From Ichthyophonus hoferi (Eukaryota > Opisthokonta > Ichthyosporea > Ichthyophonida > Ichthyophonidae), in NCBI GenBank assembly GCA_002751075.1, contig NAOQ01000218.1, forward strand, positions 39,259-85,383: a stretch of DNA of 46,125 nucleotides, read 5' to 3'. The notes under the pieces were generated by a model that did no database searches, had not been told where the DNA came from, and saw only the letters and a list, made by a program, of their open reading frames with translations. The translations under genes and the position numbers were made by a program. Of this stretch, positions 13,650 to 25,563 are shown piece after piece (the stretch's first letter is position 1; the number at the start of each line of letters is the position of its first letter).

Positions 13650-16600
13650 ATGTTGAGTCGCATGCACCGCGTGGCTCTCGCCAGTCGGACTTTGGTACGC
13701 TACATTCACGGTTTCATGTTTCAACAGTTGATGTTGGAGTTGTTGATGCAGTGAGAGGAGGAGGAAGGAGAAAGATAAGAATAGTTTGTTATGGCTCACC
13801 AAACTGTTCCTGTTGGTCTTTTTGTACATTTTGATAGCTGTGGTTATAATTGCATAATGAGGTGTCAGATCAAAGTCGATTAACCGTTCTTGTCAGCCTT
13901 GATGAACATCGTATATTTTATAAAAAGTTTTGAGACAGTTATTTATTTTTCTTTGTAACTTAAGACTTACTAACACGTACCTTTCCCTGTACAGACCAAG
14001 GTTGCTACATATTCCAGGCCTATCCTTGTTGCTAATCTTCGCCACAGTCACACTACTGCTACTGTAAGCCAACCCCCATGTATACAAGTGATTAAGCCTA
14101 ATCTTTGTGGAATCAGTGTCTATTGTATGCCAATGTATAACTTAGGTTGATAATGTTTCGTGTAAACATCACATTGCTGCTTGTGAAGACGTAGTGATAT
14201 AATGAAATTTATGTGGTATTAGACTTGGGCTGATCGGAAGTATAAATATGGATTAGAGTTATATTTTGCCCGTATGTGACACGGTTTCTTGGAGTATGGA
14301 GTTATGCCTATTAAGTTGTTAGAGTAAATAGGGAGGAAAGGAAGTATATTATGTTAACATTATAGCATATTTATTTGTACTTCTTTATATTGTTATAGTT
14401 ATTTAATAATATTATATTATATTATTAGCAATTACTATTGTATATGTATATATATGTAGTTTGAAGTATAGCTGGGGTAATCCAAAACCTGTTTCTACTT
14501 ATTTCTAATCCCAGGTTTTACAATTAGGGTGCCGAACAATTAAAGGAAAGACTAGATTTGATTCTTCCCAGAGCTGTCAAAGATATTAAACATTTCCGTG
14601 AGAAATATGGTCACATATCCCTGGGTAACTATACTATTGAACAGGTTAGTTTGCGTGTTATTATTATTATTAATGATGATGATATTGTTGATGTTTTTTT
14701 TTGCTAATATTATTACTGTGTGACTATTATTATTGCATTATTGTTGTTGTTAATATTATTAATAATTGGTTGCATTTTATTATTTCTGTTTACACCCTTG
14801 TCAAATATTTGATACCTCCCAGCCCTACCCTGATTACACCTACCATTACGATAACCATTACTGTACTATTGTTAATGAAACAAGAAATAATCATGAACTA
14901 TTAATTATAATATATCTTCCATTATTTCTTTTCTTCCAGTGTAACAAGATGCAGTTATGTTTTAGCCTCCTCTACTAGTATTTATCAATATACGTTCTAT
15001 TATCTAAAGAGCTGTATTTGTATTATCTTTATCTTTTGAAGTTATTATCTAAGAGCCGAATTATACTACAAACCCAATACCTTAATATACTTCTGTTGGA
15101 CGGTCTGAGCAATTCCCTGTGCTTTCTTTGCATATAGTTTTGATTTTATTTTTTAATCAGGCTTTTATTTTTTGAAGTGACCTACCGGACTAATTATCAT
15201 GCTTGTGTGATGTCACCTTTGATGCCACATTATTTGTGATTACTATCAAGTAATCCGTATAATATACTCTAGGATATTATATTGTTTATGCACCTGTCTG
15301 TTTTCAACCCTTAACTAGATCTCCCTATATTTCTTTTAGTATTATATTATATTGTATTATAGTATAGTATAGTATAATATATTTTGCTATACTACATTAT
15401 ATTGCAGTATGCTTACAAATTTATGTATTATAATGATAGCATTAATATATAATACCCTCTTTGTAGCTAAGTCTAGGTCTATAATGGAATCAACTTCTGA
15501 CTATTATAATATAGCATTATAATTCAATCCACCACTCAGTACTTATATTTGTATATGATAGTAAACTAACAGATATCCATATGTAAACACAGGTCTATGG
15601 TGGTTCGCGTGGCATCAAGACTCTAGTGACAGAGACCTCCCTCTTGGATCCTGAAGAGGTATGGGATTGTGTTTGAAATGAACCTTTTATAATTAATTAA
15701 TCAATTAACCACATTTATTACACCAATCATTCTTCTTTTTTAACCAAGAAGCTATTTGTTCAGTGACTATTCTATTCTAATCCTTAATTCCATTCCTACT
15801 TTTTTCTCACCCATCATTTTCTATTTCCTTGTGGAACACTATCTATTTACCATTACTGTTTAAAACCACTCATCCAAGCCCATTCTTACTACTCACTCCA
15901 CCACCCAATCCTCTTCCCTGCCTATACCTAACCATACTTTTTCCTCTGTAACCTTCCAGGGTATTCGTTATCGTGGTCACGCATTGCCAGAGCTGCGTGA
16001 AATTCTCCCCAAGGCTCCAGGCGGTACTGAGCCCCTACCCGAGGCTGCCTTCTGGTTGTTGGTGACAGGTGAAGTTCCTACTCAAGAACAGGTATGATTG
16101 AGAGAGAACACAGTGTGTGTGATGATGTGGATAGAAGAGATAAAACAAAACATAGGGCCATGCATGTGTATGTATCGAGTCCAGTAGGGGAGGAGAGGGG
16201 AGGAGGATAAGTCACAAGTATTGAATCATTCTTATCTTACTATATTACTATCCTACCATATTACTATCTTACTCATTGTTATCCCCTCTATCCTTGCCAC
16301 TTGCTCTCAGACCAATGCTTTATCTAGGGAGTTCGCCGAGAGGGCCGACCTACCTGCCCATGTAGTGACTATGATCAATAACTTCCCTAACACCCTCCAC
16401 CCTATGGCCCAATTTGCATCTGGTACGACGATGTTACTATTATTATTACTTGTACACATACTGTACTACACCAACCTGCACTACGTACACTTGCCCTCAC
16501 TCCCTCCCCCTCTGTCCCCACCTCCTATTACTATCTACACCCTTCCCTTTCCCTAAGCTATACTATTTATATTCATATGTTCCCCTTTTCATATAACAAT

Positions 16601-19144
16601 TAATTAGTAATCTCTCTTTCTTCTTCTCCTATCTCTATTACTATCGCCTAACTAATGATTATTAATAAATAATACAATGCCCTCCCTACATCTCATGGTT
16701 TGCATGACAGACTTTAATCCATCTACCCCTTCTTTCTCTCTACCTAGCTATTAGTGCCATGCACAGTGAAAGCAAGTTTGCCAAAGCCTATAACCAGGGA
16801 GTGCACAAATCCAAATATTGGGAGTATACTCTAGAGGATGCTATGGACTGTATTGCCAAAGTACCTGTGGTAGCGGCTATGATATACCGCAATATATTCA
16901 AGGATGGAACCATAGGTATATATATCCACACTTGTGTTTATATTATTGTATTTCTTTCTTTTCAGATTTTCTCCCATACTATATCATATCTTATCTTTTC
17001 CTATCATGCCATATCATACCAATGCCAATATAGCTTGAGCTATTAAGGCGATAGATAAATAGATAAATAGCCTATAATGAAGATTGATGTAAAGTCTATC
17101 ACCTCCATAACTGTAGTAACACTATTAACTTATTAACTAACTGGACAGGGCAGTTAAGGATAGCATTATCTCTTCCTACTATACTAGTATTCATGCAGCA
17201 ACATACGTCACTATATGCATACTGTCCTATACTGCTTACTCACCACACTCTACCCTCTTTATTCCAGGTGCCATTGACCCTGACAAGGATCTTGGTGCCA
17301 ACTTTGCCAGTCTCTTAGGCTATGAAGACCCTAGATTTACCGAACTATTACGACTATACCTAGTTATCCATGCAGATCACGAGGGTATATAACACCCGAT
17401 AGACTACCTTGTCTGTATCTATTTATATAGCCTCACCTTCTCTCTCTCTTCCTTTCTTTCTCTCTCTCACCCACTCCTTTACCCCTTCCTATTTCTACCT
17501 CCTGTGTTTTTCTAATTACTGCTACCACACCATTCTATTCTTACCTTATGTACCGCATGTGATTTTGAATTATTATTTAGTTCTTATTTGGTTATTTCCC
17601 ATCGACTCTTTAATATTTCATATCGTCTTTTAATGCAATTCACTTCCCCTTCCTAAACTATAACTATATCTATATCTATAACTGCTTCTAACCCCAACCA
17701 ACCCAGGTGGTAATGTAAGTGCACACACTACACATCTAGTCAGCTCGGCCCTGTCAGACCCCTATCTCTCTCTAAGTGCAGGCCTATGTGGCCTGGCTGG
17801 CCCCCTACACGGCCTAGCCAACCAAGAGGTAAGTGGAAAGGCAATATAATGTAATATAATATTATAATCTCATATAATGTGAAAAGGTGGTGTATAAATA
17901 CTGATAAGTAGTGGTATATATGTATTCCTTCTTGATTGTGAATCACTAGAGTGAAATATTACTAGTAGGGACTATATTTTATTATAGATTATAGATTAGG
18001 CATGGTATAGTATAGTATAGACGTCATTATGAGTCACGGCTTCTATGACAACATGTTTTTACCTTTTAACTACAACCATACATTGGTTAATAAAGTAAAC
18101 ACTGTCCCAATCACAGGTACTCGTATGGCTTACCAAGCTGAAAGAGAGGCTTGGCCCCAACTGGGAGGGCAAGGTTGGTTATTTTTAATCTTCATCATGT
18201 ATATTACTATTATACACTACTGCTATACTATATTACTATCATGCACCACTAGAATATTATCATGCCATGCATACATGACTCACTATAGTAGTACACAGTG
18301 CTTTGTTCTAACCCTATTCCACCTTCTATTTCTAGTTGAATGAAAAGGATGTAACAGAGATGGTCCAGGCCGGTCTCGATGCAGGGCAAAAAATTCCTGG
18401 CTTTGGTAGGTCATCCTCTATACATACATACCTACTATTACTATTACACACACTTCCTTCCTTTCCTCCCTCCCTCCCTCCCTTGCCCTTGCCCTTGCTA
18501 ACTCTATATTACTATATACAGGCCACGCAGTACTCCGCAGAACAGACCCTCGCTACATCTGTCAGCGTGAGTTTGCCTTCACACATCTTCCAGAGGACCC
18601 TAATTTCAAATTGGTACTTACCTCTTCCCCTTTTCTCTTCCTCTCTCTTTCTTGTGTCCAATACATAGCCCTTGATTGGTTGAGATAATATATATAGTAT
18701 GCATCTATGATATTGAGCTGCCTAGCAGATTATATTCACCCAGACATATGCACACACACAGTCATTTACCCGGAAAAGGGTATATACATACATGCATTCT
18801 ACCATAAATGCTACAATAGATACACACCCACACTCTCCCATACTAACTCATACCTCTCCCTACAGGTGTCCCTACTATACAAAATAGTTCCCAACCTCCT
18901 CTTAGCACAGGGCAAAGCCAAGAACCCATGGCCCAACGTGGATGCACACAGTGGTATTCTACTACAACACTACGGTCTAGATGAAATGAACTTCTATACC
19001 GTGTTGTTTGGTGTATCCCGTACTATCGGTGTACTATCATCCTTAGTCTGGGACCGAGCTTTGAACCTTCCTATCGAACGCCCTAAATCTATAACCTCTC
19101 CGGCTCTTATGGCTTTGGCTAATTCTATCAATCGGGAATCATAA
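13650..19144 (+). CDS. CS: Citrate synthase, mitochondrial (13 exons)
   Basis: Condenses acetyl-CoA and oxaloacetate to citrate in the mitochondrial matrix, the entry step of the TCA cycle. Exons: 13650-13694, 13995-14063, 14528-14644, 15593-15658, 15960-16091, 16311-16422, 16748-16915, 17268-17384, 17707-17828, 18117-18173, 18336-18405, 18522-18613, 18866-19144. All have AG acceptors and GT donors with matching phases, giving 481 residues against 466 in human. The first two exons encode an Arg/Ser-rich, acid-poor leader, as expected of a mitochondrial presequence. Landmarks: YGGSRG and [26 protein letters not shown]; catalytic His310 in LHGLANQE; His360 in GFGHAVLR; Asp415 in [11 protein letters not shown]; anion-binding Arg in RRTDPRY, GVSRTIG and ERPKS. 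The start was chosen because it opens phase-0 exons in a locally CpG-richer stretch. Introns of up to 948 bp hold no other gene seen. An AATAAA lies at 19601. Confidence 0.96.
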
Positions 19145-19156
19145 TTTTCTCTCTCT

Positions 19157-19338
19157 CTACAACACTACGGTCTAGATGTAATGAACTTCTATATTGTGTT
19201 GTTTGGTTTATCCCGTATTATCGGTGTACTATCATCCTTAGTCTGGGACTGAGCTTTGAACCTTCCTATTGAACGCCCTAAATCTATAGCCTCATGGAGA
19301 CTTATTGCATTGGCTAATTCTATCGATCGGGAATCATA
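19157..19338 (+). pseudogene. Tandem partial copy of the last CS exon
   Basis: A 182-bp copy of 18962-19143, displaced by exactly 195 bp with no indel between the copies. About 17 substitutions are visible (about 91% identity). It covers the last 60 CS codons, from the [10 protein letters not shown] segment to the end. The offset is a multiple of three, so the copy is in frame with the exon but lies after the real TAA at 19142-19144. It carries an internal TGA at 19250-19252, replacing the Arg codon of WDRAL, and ends in TAG. It has a pyrimidine tract in front but no AG acceptor at its edge. It most likely forms 3' UTR of the CS message. A cluster of nine differences falls within about 25 bp near its end; many of the remaining changes are C to T. 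Confidence 0.93.
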
Positions 19339-19386
19339 GCTCTCAATCTCGATCTCCACTTCACTTTTCTGTGTGCTTGCATTTTG

Positions 19387-19990
19387 TATGTTTGATATGA
19401 AATCAAGTAAGCTTTTATCTCTCTAACATTACTTTAAGTGTATACTATTATTATTACTATTATTATGATTATTATTGAATATTTACACTTCCATAAGGTT
19501 GATAAAGTTGTGTAGTGGAGCAAGTGAAAACTTTACCTAAGTTAGACCCACAGTTTGCCTACGAACAAAACATGACAGGTCAAATGTATGTTCGATATGA
19601 AATAAAATAAATATTTGTTTCTCTAGCCTTCCTTTGAGTATAGTATTATGATTATTATTATTAGATATTTACAATTCCATAAAGTTGATAAAAGTTGTGT
19701 AATTGAGCTAGTAAAAACTTTACCAAGTTAGACCCACCACAACTTGCCTACGGACAAACCATAACAGGTCTAATGGTATGTTATCTAATTGGCAATACAC
19801 TGTGTACTATAATAGGGAGTAATGTATGCATGATAGCACTACAGTGATGTATATGGTGGTGGTAATATAGTATGGTTGTACCGTATGATAATAATAGTGT
19901 ATGGTTGAGATAGTGAAAACGTCACATACGTTGGGCACTATAGTTTGCCTACAGACAAAATCGGTCAAATGATATGTTATCTAACTTGTA
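19387..19990 (+). repeat. ~200-bp tandem repeat downstream of CS, two copies plus a third partial
   Basis: Unit 1 begins near 19387 and unit 2 near 19587. Both hold a TATG-TT-GATATGAAAT start, an ATTATTATTA stretch, and a segment with GTTGATAAA, GAAAACTTTACC and AGTTAGACCCAC ending in a TTGCCTAC-GACAAA motif. A third, more diverged copy of the last segment lies at about 19903-19990. Units 2 and 3 are both followed by TATGTTATCTAA. The CS polyadenylation signal candidate at 19601-19606 lies at the start of unit 2. Confidence 0.8.
19601..19606 (+). terminator. Candidate CS polyadenylation signal
   Basis: The first AATAAA downstream of the CS stop, about 457 bp away. If used, the 3' UTR would include the degenerate exon copy and one repeat unit. 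Confidence 0.4.
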
Positions 19991-21939
19991 AAAGGATGGT
20001 TTTGTTAGAGATGATATACTAATACCATGCCGTACAATATAATTAAGGCTAAGCTCTGCTATTGCATTGTATAGCACCACTATTGGGGCTAAATTAACAC
20101 TTGCAGGTGATCTGGTCTGTACCTGGCCTTAAATCACTCTTGGGATTTATAGTATTGCTATCATATCATGGACGCAAAGTTTATATCAGATACCATGTAC
20201 TACATATGTGGGATAAACATGCTAAGATACAAACAATTAGATGGAGGATGTTAAAGATAGCGGTGGCTATTTTGCATCAATGGTAAAATTACTATGGATC
20301 TATGATGGGGTATGTGTAAGTTAACATCTAATTAATCTAGCAACTAATTTGAACAGCTTTTACCCGAAAGACTCATGACTATCCTACTCACTGCACTGTT
20401 ATAGTTCATTCTTTTATTCTATTCATTCCATAGTATATTATATTTGCTTATTACTGATTTTAGTGTTTAATTCTATAATGCTGGCAATTCAATCAATTTA
20501 TTTAATAACTTCCAAGTATTTCATATACCGCATACCATAACAAGAATTGATCTACTGATTATAGAAGAATATTCGATGAACTATCAATAAAGACACGCGA
20601 ACGGTTCATAGGAGTGCGTTACATACACCAAACACGGTTCCAACACTTTTCAAGGAATATAATTCCTTCATTTTTTTCCGATATTTCTTATGAACCATTC
20701 ATTCCCTTATCAATGAAGGTTTTTATCAGCACTCCTGATTGATTTCTGACAAATACTATCAGCTTATGAATTAACATAGGCTATAACGTAGGACATAATA
20801 TTTACTGCACACATTACACTAAATATAATAATAACAGTAACAATAATTAATAAACTACTAAGTTCAAAACTCTAACTAATACCATCACTGAGAACCGGAT
20901 CTGTATCCCACTATCTTTCTTATAATCAATTCCTTTTTCCTTTATCTATCTATATATACCCGTATCTATCAGATTCACAGTTATCACATAGATATGTTGA
21001 ACAATATGCTGAACAACTTCTCGCTATTGCAATAGATTGTTATTGAGACTGCTAGCCTTAACAACCACACAAGCATTACAATACGTTAGTAAGACAAGCG
21101 ACTATATATATGACTGATTGTCCGATGCAAATGTTGACATGGTAAAATATTGGGTATCTACCCAATATTCCATCTTTATCTTAAGCTGTTATCTTGCCTG
21201 ACATAAGTGAAAAAAACTAGAAGTCCTGTTTCAACCACACAGGGACTAATTTATACTATTTTAAATACGCAATGCGATGAGGCTGCATTCGGATAAAGCT
21301 ATATGCCTAATATAATATGGTATACAAGAATTTATCTATATCTGAATAATTAATACCTAGGCTTAATAAATAAATTTTCCATTATCGTACATGTTGGCTA
21401 AATTATATCTACTATTGATTAATAGCAGCTAATAAATAAATAGAATATATTTTATAATCGAATACAAATAAAAAAAAAACTAAGGAATCATTGTAGCATG
21501 TTACATATGTCCTCCCAACATTATTAATATTGTCCGGTATAAACCATAATGCATTATTACAACAGGATGGTATAGTAGTGTTACCAATAAGACAAAACAA
21601 ACCCAACATAATCGGTACATTGAAAATATTAAACCAAAAAAATGAATTACCCTCCAATCATGGCAGTACTTTATTTTCTTTCACTTAAAAAAGTATTTCG
21701 TTCAAGTTGAAAGGGCCGAGCTTAACTCACCACTACTTTGAAACCTCCAAGTCGTTAATACAATTCAATAATGAGCTCAAGGTCGCATGTGACGAGGAGA
21801 CAAGCTTAGTATTTCATGGCAATACGAAGGAACTGTAACGAGGGAAAGGAGTTAGAGTTAGAGTAGGATAATAACCCTACACCAGACTATGTGCGTAAAT
21901 AGTTTGTATGTGCGTCCAGATATTTAACAAACGCCTATA
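19991..21939. other. Intergenic region with dyads
   Basis: No gene seen. Between 20599 and 20736 several inverted repeats cluster: AAGGAAT/ATTCCTT at 20652-20668, a 12-bp arm pair with one mismatch (20599-20610 with 20689-20700) and AGGAGTGC/GCACTCCT (20610-20617 with 20729-20736). Confidence 0.45.
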
Positions 21940-22100
21940 TAAGTAGGTATTGGAAGTAAAACTAGGATCTGTTGTACTAAGTTATATTTGACGTACAATG
22001 CTCTTATCTACTGCTAGTTGATCTAGATAGTTATAACCAAGTAAAGGATAGGCTAAAGCACTTCTAAGTACTGCTTACAGATATGTTGGGATAGATGAGG
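21940..22100 (-). repeat. Dispersed repeat R1, left-hand fragment
   Basis: Resembles 30190-30330 and the left ends of 26988-27560 and 36757-37490, sharing GGATCTGTTGTACTAAGTT-like sequence followed by a GATCTAGATAG / GGCTAAAGC segment. Read on the minus strand it gives a motif of the type ALAYPLL...LSTTD, shared by the other copies, so the family was once coding on this strand. Confidence 0.5.
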
Positions 22101-22436
22101 AAGGATGGACTGTGTTTATTAACCAGACTTATTTTTGATCACTTGTAATCCGCGCATTACGTGTCCCTTTAGATGGGAAAACAATTGCATATATTTCTAC
22201 TTAAAAATACTATAGGTGTACAATACACTATGATACATATACAATATGTGCCCAGTATTTGGTAATGTAGACCATCGCAGGCGAAGATATTATAGTAGAC
22301 TATACAATATTATACGATACTATTGCCAGATTGATTATAGGATAGCACTCGCAGAAAAAATTCAACTAAAGAAAGGTTCTAAAAAGTCAAAAAAATATTA
22401 ATAACAAGTTGTGTCCTAAACACAGTAAGATAATTA
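22101..22436. other. 3' flank of the penta-EF gene
   Basis: No gene seen. A minus-strand AATAAA (TTTATT at 22115-22120) could serve the penta-EF transcript, but lies over 300 bp beyond its stop. Confidence 0.3.
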
Positions 22437-25400
22437 CTACAAGAGAATCACACTAGAAGTAAGACTGGCTAAAGAGAAAGGAAACATGAAAATATGTGCA
22501 TGTATGTATGGCCTATTTATTTCATTTGATCAGTCTTTAGTTGGTATACATACATACATACATGTAAGGATGGTGATGTTTTAAAAAAATTGAAAATATA
22601 GTTGGTCATACATAAAATATATACAGGCCTCCGTGGGGAGAAAAAAAAGCAAGCGACAAACATATACCACCAAACCGGACAAGGCACATCCATACTATAA
22701 AACATATACGTACATGGTCGTACTGGATGTGAATAGATCCCATGCCAGTAGTATCCAGGCGTCTAAAGTCCTCAGTAACTGCTCTCAGCTTCACCACGGC
22801 AGCCACAAAATCATCAAAGGCCATCTCACGGCTGGAGTCAACACTGTGACGGCCACAAGGACATGTTAGATACAGTCAAAGTGTAGGAATGTTTATATGC
22901 TTACTCATAGTATAATATAGTAGCTTCATGAATGAATGAATAGTGTACCATATTATATGTTTTAATTGTTCAGTCTGTATATCTATATATGAGAGAGAGG
23001 AGAGATGAAAAAGAATAAGAGAAAGAGATGTGGGAAGAAAAACAGTTAACTAAAATAGAATAGGTTGCAGAAAACATGTATATGTACATAGTAAGGGAGT
23101 GTTGCAAGAATACCAGAAAAATAAGAAAACAATGTCCAAGCCCACACATACCGTTTAGAAATAATGTTGACTGTCTGGGAAGATACAGAGTAGCCCATAG
23201 ACTTAATGATCACCTCCAGCTCTCTACGGTCAATGGTTCCAGAGCCGTCTACACCCCCCCGCCTTATGCTTAGGAACTTTACATGTGTTTACATGTGAAA
23301 ATACATAGTACGCTTTATAATGGGTTATACATATACAGATATAAATATATTTAGGGAGTGTCTACTACAGTTCATCATAAGGTTTGGAAACAGCATGGCC
23401 TTTCACACTAGAGTCGAGTGATTTTTTTCTTCAAAGAACCAGTTTGTATTAGTCCAATCGCATATCCAATAGTATTATAAAGTTCTCATTGATACCTATC
23501 TAATGGTCGTTTAAATATTACAAACTGGATTGATTTAGCAAACTATATTACACCATTTATCGAGTGTTAGTGCAATCCTTTACCTGTGTTATGTCTAAAC
23601 ACCAAGGTACTCAATCTACAACAGAATAAAGATGACCGGGTTGAATTTATTATTATTAACACTAATATATGATATACATACAATGAACACGTACCACGAT
23701 CATAGCGCACAAACACAGTCTTCCACTCATTGAGGGCATTCCAGAGGTTCTTGAATTCCTGGTAACTCAATGTACCATTGTTGTCTCTGTCTAACATGGC
23801 GATCATAAGGCTGGGGGGAATGCAACACAGTTAGAAACAGTAAAAATAGAAAGAGGGGATAGAAGGTGGAAGAGTATTGAAAGCATGGGAGTGGGGGTGG
23901 GGGTGCATAAGGTAAGTATGTACAGTGGGGGTGGGGGTGCATAAGGTAAGTATGTACAGTATGGATGGCTGGATGGTAAATGTAGGAACGTGAGATGATT
24001 GGAAACACTGTGTTTGGTGTAGGTAATAATACCAATAGAGATGTAATGATTGGATAATAGCCAGAACAAGGAGAAAGGTAACGGAAATGGATAAGAGGTA
24101 GGGAACTAACAGGTATGCAAAGGCAATATAATAAAATGCCATCCTCCCACGAAGCGTCAAAAATTAAATGAAGAAAAAGACAAACACAAAAGATATAAAA
24201 GATAATACTCTACCGGCAGGTATCCATGGAAAATTGTCTCCAGGTTCCGGTAATCCCCGATTGGGTGAGAGCTCTCTGAAGTTCCTCCTGGTTGACATAC
24301 CCGGAGTTATCTCTGGAAAGACATGTTATTATGACGTCGGTATATATATGAACCAGGGTATATCAGTAAAATAAAAGCAAAAACGGTTATTAGGCATATT
24401 TTCTCTTTTAAAATGATAGCTGGTTGCTTGGATTGATGATAGAAATATAATATAAATCATTAAATTATGTCTTTTATAGTTGGCTTCATAGGGATATTTA
24501 TATTATATCAAGTTAAGATATAATTAAACTATTGATTGGTACCTGTTTGCTATTATAAAATTTTAATTGGCATTAAACATATATTATATTATATTACATT
24601 CCTTCTTCATACATAATTTTGCAAACACTCAAACATCAACGTTATAATAACTACCACACCAGAAATACAATAATAGCTCTCTTTATATCACCCAACCCTG
24701 AAAGTGAAACATTAAAGCATTTTTTCTATCTAACCACTACTTACTTATAACAGTTGCTGGTTACACCTTATATATAAACTATGTCATGGGAGACTGGCGT
24801 TGCTAACCAGTTAGGCCTACTATCTGACCACTTCATTTGTACGTCTATGTTTGAGAATAAACCATAATATATTGTATAAACATACAGTGTATACATACCA
24901 TCCATTAAGTATTGATTCTTCTAGGCATATGTGATCGAATGCTTATATACAGGTAATTAAGTAATTTCCAAAAGATAATTATATGTATATTTATATAGAA
25001 CAGTTCCACACAACATAACACAGAAAGCTAGAGGGACCTACGTGTCAACATAGGAGAACCACCGGTAAAGAGGATCATTTAGCTGTTGGTAAAAACAACA
25101 TTCGATTATTAGTTATATTGATCTATACTTTGGCCCCGCTCTCTTACTCTTCCTCCCTATATATAACTATTTAAATAACAATATCCCTGGGGCATCTATT
25201 TCTTCTCTGTATAACATGGATTATAACTAGTTTTCTATCACGTGCTTCAATTGTTCAAAATATTAACAATTTAGTTTTCTCACTTTAAGACATGTAGTTA
25301 CAACAACCATGGAGTTCCTTACTTGTCACATCTTCCTTGTTTTCCTTCCCACTCGGGAGTTTTCCATTTTAATTTTTATACTAGGGCAACAGAGCTAAAG

Positions 25401-25563
25401 TATGCAAGATGATAGAACCAATAAAATGGAAGGATTGAAAGGACCAGGTGAAGCAAGAGAAAAAATGTGTAAATAAAAAAGAAAAAGAACAAAGAACGAC
25501 ATATAAGCATACCTCAGCAGGGGGATACATTCCTCCGGAATGATGATGATGTTGAGAATACAT
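22437..25563 (-). CDS. Penta-EF-hand protein, sorcin/grancalcin/peflin-like (7 exons)
   Basis: A small cytosolic calcium sensor of the PEF family; members dimerise through the fifth EF-hand and bind membranes or partners on calcium. Exons on the minus strand: 25563-25513, 25082-25042, 24312-24214, 23810-23695, 23248-23152, 22843-22710, 22468-22437; all junction phases agree, giving about 189 residues (sorcin has 198). A short His/Gly/Pro/Tyr leader starts MYSQHHHHSGG. EF1 is DTDNSGYVNQEE, EF2 DRDNNGTLSYQE, EF3 DRDGSGTIDRRE, all with full calcium ligands. EF4 (VDSSREMAFDDF) and EF5 (LDTTGMGSIHIQYD) are degenerate, as usual. The linker LMIAMLDRD and EFKNLWNAL resemble sorcin; the canonical EF1 resembles peflin and ALG-2. 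The last exon is uncertain: donor GTATAT at 22709 gives an ending in SLTSSVILL, while donor GTACGT at 22713 gives a shorter end. Orthology within PEF is not resolved. Confidence 0.88.
23891..23958. repeat. 34-bp G-rich tandem duplication in a penta-EF intron
   Basis: Two identical head-to-tail copies of a 34-bp unit starting GTGGGGGTGGGGGTGCATAA. The + strand carries four G5 runs, and the transcribed strand of the gene gives C-rich RNA. It lies in the intron between exons 3 and 4. Confidence 0.9.

Noticed and set aside
16121-16200. GTGATGATG in a CS intron as a possible C/D snoRNA
   Set aside because: No D box or terminal stem follows within a normal snoRNA length.
17040-17165. GATAGATAAATAG and TAGCCTATAA in a CS intron as a stray satellite unit
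   Set aside because: Only about 25 bp match the satellite; the remaining core blocks are absent.
22606-22824. Read-through of penta-EF exon 6 into the following intron as the true C-terminus
   Set aside because: It would add a long Cys/Phe-rich tail foreign to the family, while good splice donors lie at the expected end.
23330-23392. ATGATGA C-box-like sequence in a penta-EF intron, minus strand
   Set aside because: No CTGA D box at a suitable distance, no closing stem and no rRNA complementarity.
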